Source of the DNA: SVFI01 sp045588655
Lineage (GTDB): Bacteria > Bacillota > Clostridia > Lachnospirales > Lachnospiraceae
Assembly: GCA_045588655.1 (NCBI GenBank)
Contig: JAZNEP010000035.1
Span: 62,001-126,000, forward strand
Length of the DNA: 64,000 bases
Direction of reading: 5' to 3'
The translations under genes and the position numbers were made by a program. Below, piece by piece: positions 1-8,189 of the stretch (position 1 is the first letter of the stretch; each line of letters opens with the position of its first letter). Below the pieces are notes generated by a model that made no database searches, had not been told where the DNA came from, and was given only the letters and a program-made list of their open reading frames with translations.

Positions 1-150
1 GAGATGGAACTATGGAAGATTATCCCACCACAGGAGGGGAATGATTTATGTCATCGGTTTGTAGATCATGGCAGAGAAATATGTACGGCCAGAACAATAC
101 CGTATTGTGAAAAATGTTGCCTTAAGGAGATTTGCAAGAGGAGGGTTTAG
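1..150 (+). CDS. nth: Endonuclease III, C-terminal fragment (cut by window edge)
   Basis: Only the last 49 codons are present, in frame 1, ending in TAG at 148-150. The tail holds HGREIC followed by three more cysteines in the pattern C-x7-C-x2-C-x5-C, which resembles the [4Fe-4S] cluster loop at the C-terminus of endonuclease III/MutY-type DNA glycosylases (E. coli Nth has C-x6-C-x2-C-x5-C). Endonuclease III removes oxidised pyrimidines and nicks abasic sites in base-excision repair. MutY cannot be fully excluded, but the protein ends right after the cluster with no MutY C-terminal domain, which favours Nth. The next gene starts 3 nt downstream, so the two are probably co-transcribed. Confidence 0.75.
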   Translation, partial: EMELWKIIPPQEGNDLCHRFVDHGREICTARTIPYCEKCCLKEICKRRV

Positions 151-153
151 CTT

Positions 154-1461
154 ATGAGAATGTATGATTTGATTATGAAAAAAAGAAATGGTGGTGCTTT
201 GTCACAAGAAGAAATAGTATTTATGATTACTGCTTACACAGCCGGAGAAATACCGGATTATCAGATGTCAGCGATGATGATGGCAATATATTTCCAAGGA
301 ATGACAAAAGAAGAAACACTGGCCCTGACTATGGCTATGGCACAGAGCGGAGATACTCTTGATTTGTCAAAAATAGAAGGAATAAAAACAGATAAACACA
401 GTACCGGAGGAGTCGGAGATAAAACATCGCTTGCACTCACGCCTATGGTTGCAGCATGTGGTGTGAAAGTAGCGAAGATGAGTGGTCGCGGACTCGGACA
501 CACGGGCGGAACGATTGACAAATTGGAAAGTTTTCCGGGATTTTCGACCGGAATTGATAATGAAACATTTGAGAAAAATGTTAATGAAATTGGTATTGCG
601 ATAATGGGACAGACAAAAGACCTTGCGCCGGCAGATAAAAAATTGTATGCGCTTCGTGATGTAACAGCTACCGTAGATCAGATTTCATTGATAGCGAGTT
701 CAATCATGAGTAAAAAGCTTGCTTCGGGTGCAGATGCAATTGTGTTGGATGTAAAAACCGGAAGTGGAGCATTTATGAAAACACTGGATGATTCGGTTGC
801 GCTGGCGGAAGAAATGGCACGCATAGGTAACGGTGCAGGAAGAAAAACAATTGCAGTGATATCAGATATGGATCAACCGCTTGGGTTAGCTGTGGGCAAC
901 ATTTTAGAGGTTCAGGAAGCGATAGCAACTTTGAAAGGGGAAGGGCCGAAGGACTTTACTGAGCTTTGTATTACGCTGGGAACTTATATGCTTATGGCAG
1001 GTGGGAAAGCGGAAAATGAAAGTCAGGCGAGAGCTATGCTGGAAGAAGTAATTGCAAACGGGAAAGCACTTGATAAATTAGCAGAGTTTGTGGAAGCGCA
1101 AGGTGGTGATGCTTCATATGTGTATGAACCAGAGAGGTTTGAATTAGCCAACATCAGAGAAGAGATTGCATCGCCAAAATCAGGTTATATCCAAAAAATC
1201 ATATGTGATGAGATTGGGATTTGTTCACTGATCCTTGGTGGCGGAAGAGAAACAAAAGAGAGTGAAATCGATTTATCAGTAGGAGTGGTACTTCATAAAA
1301 AAGTAGGAGATAAAGTAGAAGAAGGCGAAAGTCTTGCTACAATTTATGCAAATGATGAGGTAAAATGCAAACAGGCTAAAGAGCGTTTTTTGGCAGCTTA
1401 TACAATTGCTCCAAATCCAAAAGAGACAGAAAATCTCATTAAAAAAGTGATTTTACCATAA
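154..1461 (+). CDS. pdp: Pyrimidine-nucleoside phosphorylase
   Basis: A 435-aa protein of the thymidine/pyrimidine-nucleoside phosphorylase family, which splits uridine, thymidine or deoxyuridine with phosphate to give the base and (deoxy)ribose-1-phosphate, in cytosolic pyrimidine salvage. Visible motifs are KTDKHSTGGVGDKTSL near residue 80 (phosphate-binding region) and the family signature SGRGLGHTGGTIDKLE near residue 115. Length equals the usual 430-440 aa with the N-terminal alpha, central alpha/beta and C-terminal domains. GAGGAGG lies 9-10 nt before the ATG; a second ATG two codons later could also serve. Whether it is Pdp (broad) or DeoA (thymidine-specific) cannot be settled by eye; Firmicutes usually carry Pdp. 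Confidence 0.93.
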   Translation: MRMYDLIMKKRNGGALSQEEIVFMITAYTAGEIPDYQMSAMMMAIYFQGMTKEETLALTMAMAQSGDTLDLSKIEGIKTDKHSTGGVGDKTSLALTPMVAACGVKVAKMSGRGLGHTGGTIDKLESFPGFSTGIDNETFEKNVNEIGIAIMGQTKDLAPADKKLYALRDVTATVDQISLIASSIMSKKLASGADAIVLDVKTGSGAFMKTLDDSVALAEEMARIGNGAGRKTIAVISDMDQPLGLAVGNILEVQEAIATLKGEGPKDFTELCITLGTYMLMAGGKAENESQARAMLEEVIANGKALDKLAEFVEAQGGDASYVYEPERFELANIREEIASPKSGYIQKIICDEIGICSLILGGGRETKESEIDLSVGVVLHKKVGDKVEEGESLATIYANDEVKCKQAKERFLAAYTIAPNPKETENLIKKVILP

Positions 1462-1500
1462 AATTGGAATGAAGATACAGAGTGGCTCATATAGTAAAAT

Positions 1501-1782
1501 ATGAGAAAAACAAAGTTGTTTGAAAGTGCCAAAAATCAGGTAATTGACACATTAAAGCTTCCAAAGGACCTTGCGAAGGGCGAAGCGCTGATTGGTCTTA
1601 CGGGAAGAGAAGAGGCGTTTATAGAAAACTATAAAGGGATACTCGAGTGTACATCAGAGTCTATTGTGATTGCAACCGGGCGGTGCAGAATTCAGTTTGT
1701 AGGAAAAAATCTCAAAGTAGAATATTATACGAATGAAGAGATGAAGATTGAAGGCTTCATACAACAGATTCTTTTTTTATAA
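1501..1782 (+). CDS. yqfC: Sporulation protein YqfC
   Basis: A 93-aa protein recognisable as the YqfC family of endospore formers: N-terminal basic segment, then LPKDLAKGEALIGLTGREE and an IENYKGILECTSESI stretch like the Bacillus protein, and a C-terminal EGFIQQILFL. In B. subtilis yqfC and yqfD are expressed in the mother cell under sigma E; the biochemical role is unknown. It lies 11 nt before yqfD, as in Bacillus. No clear ribosome site precedes the ATG, and an in-frame TAA sits just upstream at 1495-1497, so this ATG is the earliest possible start. Confidence 0.85.
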   Translation: MRKTKLFESAKNQVIDTLKLPKDLAKGEALIGLTGREEAFIENYKGILECTSESIVIATGRCRIQFVGKNLKVEYYTNEEMKIEGFIQQILFL

Positions 1783-1793
1783 AAGGAGGACAT

Positions 1794-3020
1794 ATGTTGA
1801 AAGTCATTCGTTCCTGGCGCGGATATGTAAGAATCCGTGTAGATGGATTTGCACCACAGAGATTTTTGAATCTATGCTCCGTGCACGGGATTTCCCTCTG
1901 GGATATTATGGCAGATGAATATGCATATGAAATGAATTTATCGGTTGCTGATTTTTTTCGATTAAAGCCGATTGTACGAAAAACGAAAACAAAGGTAGTC
2001 CTAATAAACAAAAAGGGACTACCTTTTCGATTGAGAAAATGGAAAAAAAGAAAAGTGTTTTTTGTTTGTAGTCTGGTTTGTGGTCTTTCTATGTATGCCT
2101 TGTCGTTATTTATATGGGATATTCGTTTGGTAAAAGAAGGCAGACTAACCAATGAGATGTTGATTCAATTTTTACAAGAAAATGATGTTTATTATGGATC
2201 TTACAGCCAAAATATTGATATCGATACAATTGAAAAGAAACTGCGTGACGAGTATCCGTTTATTATTTGGACTTCCATTCGATTAGAGGGAACCAGACTT
2301 TTTGTTGACGTGAAAGAAAATGATCAGTTAGAAGAGATGCGAGTCGAAAATGAAAATAGTGAGCCGTGTGATTTAGTGGCAACGGTATCAGGAACGGTAT
2401 GTTCTATTATAACGCGTAGCGGAGTTCCAAAGGTAAAAAAGGGGGATGAGGTAAAGAAGGGCGATGTTTTAGTAGAAGGAGCAATTCCGGTGTATAACGA
2501 TGACGAGACGGTTAAAGAATATATGTATGTACATTCGGATGCGGATATTCGTCTTAAATCGGAGTTGCAATATAAAAAGGTGCTTCCGTTGAAGTATGAG
2601 AAGAAGATGTATACCGGTAATAAAAAGACAGCGCTATACTTTAGAGCGCATAAAAACAGCTTTTCGACGGCTGGATTACCTGATTTTGAAACGTATGACA
2701 TCGTTACAGATTTAAAACAGGCAAAGCTACTTAATGACTTCTATTTGCCATTGTATTATGGAAAAATCATATATCAGGAATATAAAACAAAGTCGCTTGT
2801 GTACACAGAAACAGAAGCAGAAGCGATACTGGAGCATGAATTTAAAAAATTTTGCGAAACTTTACAAGAAAAAGGGGTTCAAATAGTAGAAAAAAATGTT
2901 AAAATAGAAAAGAATGGGGAGAGTTTGCGTTCGGAAGGATCCGTTTTGGTAGAGCTATCTGACGGTGAGACGCAAAAGATTACAGAACAAGAGCGAACGG
3001 GAGATACAAAAATTGAGTGA
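1794..3020 (+). CDS. yqfD: Sporulation protein YqfD
   Basis: A 408-aa membrane protein of the YqfD family, associated with stage IV sporulation in Bacillus. The N-terminal part (about 1-80) is soluble and rich in basic residues, one hydrophobic segment follows at about 88-108, and the remainder (about 110-408) is probably on the outer face, with a beta-rich GTVCSIITRSGVPKVKKGDEV stretch near residue 200 that resembles a lipoyl/HlyD-like hairpin. A strong AAAGGAGG sits 4-5 nt before the ATG. The 3' end overlaps the likely phoH start. Its presence supports a spore-forming host. Molecular role unknown. Confidence 0.88.
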   Translation: MLKVIRSWRGYVRIRVDGFAPQRFLNLCSVHGISLWDIMADEYAYEMNLSVADFFRLKPIVRKTKTKVVLINKKGLPFRLRKWKKRKVFFVCSLVCGLSMYALSLFIWDIRLVKEGRLTNEMLIQFLQENDVYYGSYSQNIDIDTIEKKLRDEYPFIIWTSIRLEGTRLFVDVKENDQLEEMRVENENSEPCDLVATVSGTVCSIITRSGVPKVKKGDEVKKGDVLVEGAIPVYNDDETVKEYMYVHSDADIRLKSELQYKKVLPLKYEKKMYTGNKKTALYFRAHKNSFSTAGLPDFETYDIVTDLKQAKLLNDFYLPLYYGKIIYQEYKTKSLVYTETEAEAILEHEFKKFCETLQEKGVQIVEKNVKIEKNGESLRSEGSVLVELSDGETQKITEQERTGDTKIE

Positions 3021-4035
3021 GTATGTAACAGAACTTGAACTTGATATGGAAGTGATGCAACACATATTCGGACAATGTGATGCTTATATTGCCAAAATAG
3101 AAAAAGAGATGAAGGTAGTTGTAGTGGACAGAGATGGCGTGATTCGAATTAAAGGAGACGAATCCGAAGTAAAAAAAGCCGAAAAGCTGATACGCACTTT
3201 GGCAGATTCCGTGTCAAAAGGAAATCCAATCGAGGAACAAAGGGTGAATTATGCACTGGAATTATCAGAGGAAGATGAAGATTTTTCATTGGATGAAATG
3301 GATAATACGTGCATTTGCCATACAATAGCCAGAAAGCCGATTAAACCGAAGACGCTTGGTCAAAAGAAATACGTGGACGCCATGAAAAATAATATGATTG
3401 TGTTCGGACTTGGACCGGCCGGAACGGGAAAAACGTACCTGGCTATGGCTATGGCAATCACGGCTTTTAAAAATAATGAAGTAGAGAGAATTATTTTAAC
3501 CAGACCTGCCATTGAGGCCGGTGAGAAACTGGGCTTTTTACCGGGAGATTTACAGAGTAAAGTAGATCCGTATTTAAGACCTTTGTATGATGCGTTATAT
3601 CAGATTATGGGTGCAGAAAGTTTCCAAAAAAATATGGAAAAGGGATTGATAGAAGTGGCACCGCTTGCTTATATGAGAGGTCGTACCTTGGATAATGCAT
3701 ATATTATACTGGACGAAGCACAGAATACCACAGAAGCACAGATGAAAATGTTTCTGACACGTATAGGTTTTGGTTCTAAAGTTGTTGTAACAGGAGATGC
3801 TTCTCAGAAAGATCTTGCTGCAGGAACCAAAAGTGGACTCGATATTGCAGTAAAGGTGCTTTCTAAGGTGGATGAGATAGCATTTTGTAACCTTACGAGT
3901 AAGGATGTGGTCAGACACCCGCTCGTACAAAAAATTGTAAAGGCATATGAAGAGTATGAAAGAAAAGAAACAAGAAAAACTACGGAAGGTAAAACAAGAG
4001 AAAAAGGTCGATACGGTAGAAACGTTCGTCGCTAA
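3013..4035 (+). CDS. phoH: PhoH family ATPase
   Basis: A PhoH-like P-loop protein of about 340 aa. The N-terminal third has a KH-like RNA-binding segment (VVVVDRDGVIRIKGDE), followed by the PhoH ATPase core with Walker A GPAGTGKT and Walker B YIILDEAQN. In Firmicutes phoH sits between yqfD and yqfF/ybeY, as here, and is thought to act in RNA metabolism together with YbeY; the exact reaction is not established. The open frame extends upstream to a GTG at 2965, but a TTG at 3013 with GGGAG about 9 nt before it, overlapping the yqfD stop, gives an N-terminus (SEYVTELELD) like relatives, so I prefer it. Confidence 0.9.
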   Translation: MSEYVTELELDMEVMQHIFGQCDAYIAKIEKEMKVVVVDRDGVIRIKGDESEVKKAEKLIRTLADSVSKGNPIEEQRVNYALELSEEDEDFSLDEMDNTCICHTIARKPIKPKTLGQKKYVDAMKNNMIVFGLGPAGTGKTYLAMAMAITAFKNNEVERIILTRPAIEAGEKLGFLPGDLQSKVDPYLRPLYDALYQIMGAESFQKNMEKGLIEVAPLAYMRGRTLDNAYIILDEAQNTTEAQMKMFLTRIGFGSKVVVTGDASQKDLAAGTKSGLDIAVKVLSKVDEIAFCNLTSKDVVRHPLVQKIVKAYEEYERKETRKTTEGKTREKGRYGRNVRR

Positions 4036-5203
4036 AAATGTTGGATTGTCCATCGTTGCAACGATATTACCGGCATTATTTTATTTTATTTACAGTTTCA
4101 TGAATAACAGTATAGACAATGCATTTATAGCAAATGAAATTCGTATTGTGCTTTTGTCGGTTGTATTTTTGTTTGTGCTGCTGATGGCAGTTTATAAAAA
4201 AGGGTTTTATTATAATAATGAAGAGCGTCTGGAGCGTTTTTTGTTTATCTATATGTTTGGAATGGTGCTAGTAGTTTGCAATCAATTTCTTCCGGTAATG
4301 CTTTGGGTGTTTTTGCCGGTTGCGATTATGCTGGTATTATTTTCCGGTCTACAGACAGGTATTTGTGCTTATATGATCTTGTTGTATTTGCAAATGCTTG
4401 TGACAGAGATGGATCCGACTGTTTTTATTGGTTATGTGTGTGTGGGAATGATTGGAATTACATTGTTCAGTTACCTTGACATGGAGTTTCTATTTGGAGT
4501 TCCGCTGTTTGTTGCGTTAGTCCTTTTATATACGGCACTTTTATCGACGGAATATGCAGCTCACGGACATATTCACTTTGATTCTTTTTTATATGCAGCG
4601 ATTAATTTATTTATTAGTTTTCTTGCAATGACATTTTCATTGAAATTTCTCAGCTACAGAATTCTACATAAAAACAGGGACAAGTATCAGGAAATTAATG
4701 ATCCGGAGTATCTGTTGCTGACTGAGTTGAAAAAAACATCGCAGAGAGCATATTATCATGCTGTGCATACGGCATATTTTAGTGAAAAGATTGCCCGATT
4801 GATTGGTGCGGACGAAATGCTATCAAAAGCGGGCGGATATTATCATAAGATTGGGAAAATGCGTGGAAGTAATAATCTAAAAAATGCGCTCGAGATTGCA
4901 AAAGAGTATGATTTTCCGCCACAATTGGTGCAGTTGTTAAAGGAGTATGGCGGGAAAAATACGATATTACGTTCAAAGGAGGCTGCGATTGTACTTTTAT
5001 CAGATGCCATGGTTTCTTCCGTAATGTTTTTGTTTGAAAAAGATCGGAACGCGGTACTTGATTACGAGCAGATTGTGTCTGTTGTGTTTAAAAAACAGAT
5101 GGAAAGCGGAATATTAGATCATTGCAATCTGACCATGGAACAGTTAATGCATATACGAAAGATGTTTTCAGAGGAGACGTTATATTATGACTTTTTACGT
5201 TGA
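3947..5203 (+). CDS. Reduced YqfF/PgpH-like 7TM-HD protein with degenerate HD site
   Basis: A 418-aa membrane protein in the position of yqfF (between phoH and ybeY). PgpH/YqfF proteins are about 700 aa: one membrane segment, a large extracellular 7TMR-HDED domain, seven membrane segments and a cytosolic HD domain that hydrolyses c-di-AMP. Here the first segment (about 31-52) is followed after only some 13 residues by the next one (66-83), so the ectodomain is missing. The HD-like region (about 250-410) keeps YH at 270-271 and D353, but the HD pair is H300-K301 and the EHHG motif is replaced by KEYGG (332-336). Catalysis is therefore doubtful. It overlaps phoH by 89 nt; a start at 3956 is also possible. 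Confidence 0.75.
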   Translation: MKSMKEKKQEKLRKVKQEKKVDTVETFVAKNVGLSIVATILPALFYFIYSFMNNSIDNAFIANEIRIVLLSVVFLFVLLMAVYKKGFYYNNEERLERFLFIYMFGMVLVVCNQFLPVMLWVFLPVAIMLVLFSGLQTGICAYMILLYLQMLVTEMDPTVFIGYVCVGMIGITLFSYLDMEFLFGVPLFVALVLLYTALLSTEYAAHGHIHFDSFLYAAINLFISFLAMTFSLKFLSYRILHKNRDKYQEINDPEYLLLTELKKTSQRAYYHAVHTAYFSEKIARLIGADEMLSKAGGYYHKIGKMRGSNNLKNALEIAKEYDFPPQLVQLLKEYGGKNTILRSKEAAIVLLSDAMVSSVMFLFEKDRNAVLDYEQIVSVVFKKQMESGILDHCNLTMEQLMHIRKMFSEETLYYDFLR

Positions 5204-5684
5204 TAATGAAGTGGAAGTATCGTTTGATTTTGAGATTAGGGATGTCATAGAACAGGTGGTAAAAGAGGTACTTACCAGTGAAGAATGTCCATATGAGGTG
5301 GAAATTAATATACTCATAACAGACGCAGAAGGAATCCGCGTATACAACAGGGAGTATCGGGATATAGATAAGGAGACAGATGTTCTCTCTTTTCCAGCAG
5401 TAGATTACGATCAGCCATCTGATTTTTCTATAGTAAATGAGGATGTGACTTGCTATGTCAATCCGGATACACAGGAGCTTATGCTGGGAGATATTATACT
5501 TAATGTGGATCGAATTTATTCACAGGCAGAGGAATATGGACATAGTCGAAAGCGTGAATTGGCATTTCTGATAACGCACAGCATGCTTCATCTGCTCGGG
5601 TATGATCATATGAATCCGGAAGATGAAAAAATTATGTTTACAAAGCAGGAAAATATATTAAATTCATTAGGGATTACAAGATAA
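5187..5684 (+). CDS. ybeY: Endoribonuclease YbeY (rRNA maturation)
   Basis: A 165-aa YbeY/UPF0054 protein, a single-strand endoribonuclease for 16S rRNA 3'-end maturation and ribosome quality control. The zinc site H-x3-H-x5-H is visible as HSMLHLLGYDH near residue 131, and the family motif ETDVLSFP lies near residue 68. Length matches the family. The start overlaps the yqfF-like gene by 17 nt, with GGAG about 9 nt upstream, consistent with translational coupling in the yqfC-yqfD-phoH-yqfF-ybeY operon. Confidence 0.93.
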   Translation: MTFYVDNEVEVSFDFEIRDVIEQVVKEVLTSEECPYEVEINILITDAEGIRVYNREYRDIDKETDVLSFPAVDYDQPSDFSIVNEDVTCYVNPDTQELMLGDIILNVDRIYSQAEEYGHSRKRELAFLITHSMLHLLGYDHMNPEDEKIMFTKQENILNSLGITR

Positions 5685-5711
5685 GTTGACAATATAACAG
5701 AGGAATAGGCT

Positions 5712-7337
5712 ATGAATGAAAAAAACAGAAGAGGAAATTACATAGAACAAGGTGGTATAGCATCCATGCTTATGTGGCCAATCTTAATGCTTTTTATAGC
5801 AAAGATAATCTATATGTCATATAAAAACGGAATGGAAGGAATGACATATTATGCATATGCAGATCTTCTTTTTCTGGGGATTTATATCTTGTTTGGTCTC
5901 GCTGTTGTTCCGGTGATGAAAAAAATGATTTATTTTCAGATGAATAAAGGAAGTTACCGAAATGCACAGAAGGTGTATCGAACGATATCCGGTTTTGTGT
6001 TATGCATATCAGGTCTTTTGGCTGTGGGTTTATTTTTCTTTGCACAGAGTATGAGTGAGATGTTGTTCAAAACGGTATTATGTACATTGCTGATTAAGAT
6101 GATGGCAGTTGCAATTATTTTTTGGATACCGGTTTTTTGTTTGAAGGGATATATGGAAGGCTTGGGAAATGCAGTGCCCGGGATGTTTGCAGACTTGATA
6201 GCAGGAGTGGTAGGTCTCATTGTTACTGTTTTGTTTCAGCCGTATTTTGCAGAATATGGGAGAAAAGTAGCAGCGGTCGTTCGGCAGGACTCATATGCAT
6301 ATGCATATTCGGTATGTAGCGGAGTGTTGGGGATTATCATTGGCGGACTGATTAGTTTCCTGTTTTTACTCGTTGTAAAAGCGGTGTTTGGGAAAGAAAT
6401 TAAGCAAAGAATTCGTAAAGATGAGGTCCGTAAGACAGATTCATTTTTTGATATTTTGTGGAACTTCCTGAGTGGATATGTCTCTAGCATATTATTCAAT
6501 CATCATCAGATGATATTAGCGATTGTGCTGGTAATCTTGTATTGTCATGAACAAGATAGAAGTATTAATGGAGTAGGAATGATTTATGTGAGCGCCGCAC
6601 TGATCATCTTACCGATTGTGCTGATGGCAATGCAGATAAATGTGCCGTTTGTCAGACAGTTGACGACCATTATGAAGCAGTTGGATTTTCATCATGCAAG
6701 AGAAAAAACATCACTTACATTAAAAATTGTTTCCTATAGTGTGCTTCCCTATTGTGCATTTATGATAGGTACCGCACCGCTAATCGGCACGTTGTTTTTC
6801 GATGTAGAAAGTGCAGGATTTGATAGTATGCTTAGAAGCTGCTGCTGGATAGCTATATTGGTGGTGTTTGGCCTTCTTTTCAAGCAGTCGGTTTCTGTGT
6901 TGGCAAAGCCGTATATGAAAAATGTGTGTACAGCCATAATGCCGGTGTCCGGTATACTGTTTTATCTTTTGTTAAGTAAGAATAGTGTTACGGGAGAAGA
7001 TGCACTTTTATATGCTTATATGTTAGCAGGTCTATTATATCTTTTGGTAACGTGTTTTATAACATTAAAAAAAGTGCGTCTTTATAGCGAGTTGGTTGAA
7101 AGTGTTGCATTGCCTTTGATTGCAGCTGTGATTTCAGGGCTTACTGCTTTTGGTGTGTATGTGTTGTCTGGCGGTAAAATGCCGGGGATTGCAGTGTTTG
7201 CAATTTGTGTTGTGATGGCGTATATTGTGAATCATGTAGTGATTATAGTTTTTCGAATATTTAAGCCACATGAATGGAATGTGATTCCGGGGAATAAGAT
7301 ACCGGTCTTAATGGCAAAAATGTTTGGCAGGTATTAA
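5712..7337 (+). CDS. Polysaccharide flippase-like membrane protein (MOP superfamily)
   Basis: A 541-aa very hydrophobic protein with roughly a dozen or more predicted membrane segments and short basic loops, the profile of SpoVB/MurJ/Wzx-type lipid-linked oligosaccharide flippases (MOP exporter superfamily). The N-terminal EQGGIASMLMWPILMLFIAK segment resembles the first helix of SpoVB-like proteins. The substrate is unknown; given the neighbouring sporulation genes and the BofC-like gene next to it, a role in spore or cell envelope precursor transport is an inference. No catalytic motif exists for this family, so the call rests on topology and length. Confidence 0.6.
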   Translation: MNEKNRRGNYIEQGGIASMLMWPILMLFIAKIIYMSYKNGMEGMTYYAYADLLFLGIYILFGLAVVPVMKKMIYFQMNKGSYRNAQKVYRTISGFVLCISGLLAVGLFFFAQSMSEMLFKTVLCTLLIKMMAVAIIFWIPVFCLKGYMEGLGNAVPGMFADLIAGVVGLIVTVLFQPYFAEYGRKVAAVVRQDSYAYAYSVCSGVLGIIIGGLISFLFLLVVKAVFGKEIKQRIRKDEVRKTDSFFDILWNFLSGYVSSILFNHHQMILAIVLVILYCHEQDRSINGVGMIYVSAALIILPIVLMAMQINVPFVRQLTTIMKQLDFHHAREKTSLTLKIVSYSVLPYCAFMIGTAPLIGTLFFDVESAGFDSMLRSCCWIAILVVFGLLFKQSVSVLAKPYMKNVCTAIMPVSGILFYLLLSKNSVTGEDALLYAYMLAGLLYLLVTCFITLKKVRLYSELVESVALPLIAAVISGLTAFGVYVLSGGKMPGIAVFAICVVMAYIVNHVVIIVFRIFKPHEWNVIPGNKIPVLMAKMFGRY

Positions 7338-7405
7338 AAGTGTGGATTCGGTAATACTGATAGCATCTAAGGTCCGTAGGCAGGACCTGTTTAAAAGGAG
7401 TGCTT

Positions 7406-8164
7406 ATGAAAGCGGTTTTGCGTATCAGTATTATTTTAAACATCGTTTTTGCAACGTATATTTTAGTAAAAGGCAGCGAGCTGATTACAAAAGATTTTTT
7501 TGTGCAGTCTCGAATGGAAAGTAAGCAGACACAAGAAGAGAATACATCGACAAAAGAGAATACGGCATTGGAAGAGTCCATTGAAACTGCAAGAACCGAA
7601 GAAATGATTACATGTGACACTGTCTATATGATATTACAATATGATGTATCAACCGGGAGGGAAGATCGGCTTCAGGAATTACTTCCCACGTCCTGGATTG
7701 GGATGAATCGCAATCAGTTAATCGAATGGATTGAAGAATATAATCTTCAAGTATCGCTGAAAGATAGGGAGCAGGGGTTTCTTTCTATGGAACTGGTGAG
7801 TTTTTCAGAGGAAGAAGTACGCGTTAGAAAACGAGTAGAGAGCATGCCCAAAGAGGTGACGCGCAATCAGGAATCCGTATTTGAGGCAGAGGAAAGAACC
7901 TATTACAGAGAAGAAGCCGAAACATTAGAAGAACCGATAGGACAGCTAAAAACAGTGTCCGGGAATGAAACCGAAATTTATGGGTGTATTCTTGTGCAAG
8001 ATGGATTACTAACTGTTTATGATGGACAGCGCAGACACGTCATACTATACACGGACATTCCGCTGTTTTATCTTTCACAGGAAGTACAACAGGAAATACT
8101 CGATGGTAAAAATGTGTATTCGGAAGAAGAATTATATAATTTGCTTGAATCGTATTCGAGTTAA
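7406..8164 (+). CDS. Membrane-anchored protein with BofC-like C-terminus
   Basis: A 252-aa protein with a single N-terminal hydrophobic segment (about residues 4-21), a charged low-complexity stretch (about 35-65), and two globular parts. The region from about 70 (YMILQYDVSTG, then a GMNRNQLIEWIEEY helix) and the C-terminus (VQDGLLTVYDG, TDIPLFYLSQEV, SEEELYNLLES) follow the pattern of BofC, the Bacillus forespore protein that restrains the SpoIVB protease. This is motif-level similarity, so function is an inference. An upstream GTG at 7400 is in frame, but AAAGGAG ends 5 nt before the ATG at 7406 and decides the start. Confidence 0.55.
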   Translation: MKAVLRISIILNIVFATYILVKGSELITKDFFVQSRMESKQTQEENTSTKENTALEESIETARTEEMITCDTVYMILQYDVSTGREDRLQELLPTSWIGMNRNQLIEWIEEYNLQVSLKDREQGFLSMELVSFSEEEVRVRKRVESMPKEVTRNQESVFEAEERTYYREEAETLEEPIGQLKTVSGNETEIYGCILVQDGLLTVYDGQRRHVILYTDIPLFYLSQEVQQEILDGKNVYSEEELYNLLESYSS

Positions 8165-8189
8165 AATTTGACAATAGAGAGGAATTACA

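Noticed and set aside
1470..1500. CATATAGT before yqfC as a sigma-E -10 element
   Set aside because: It resembles the -10 consensus, but no -35 match lies at 14-15 nt and the transcript would start almost at the ATG.
3595..4053. 152-aa antisense ORF opposite phoH
   Set aside because: It lies wholly opposite the conserved phoH ATPase domain and start of the next gene, shows no recognisable domain, and is best explained as a shadow frame.
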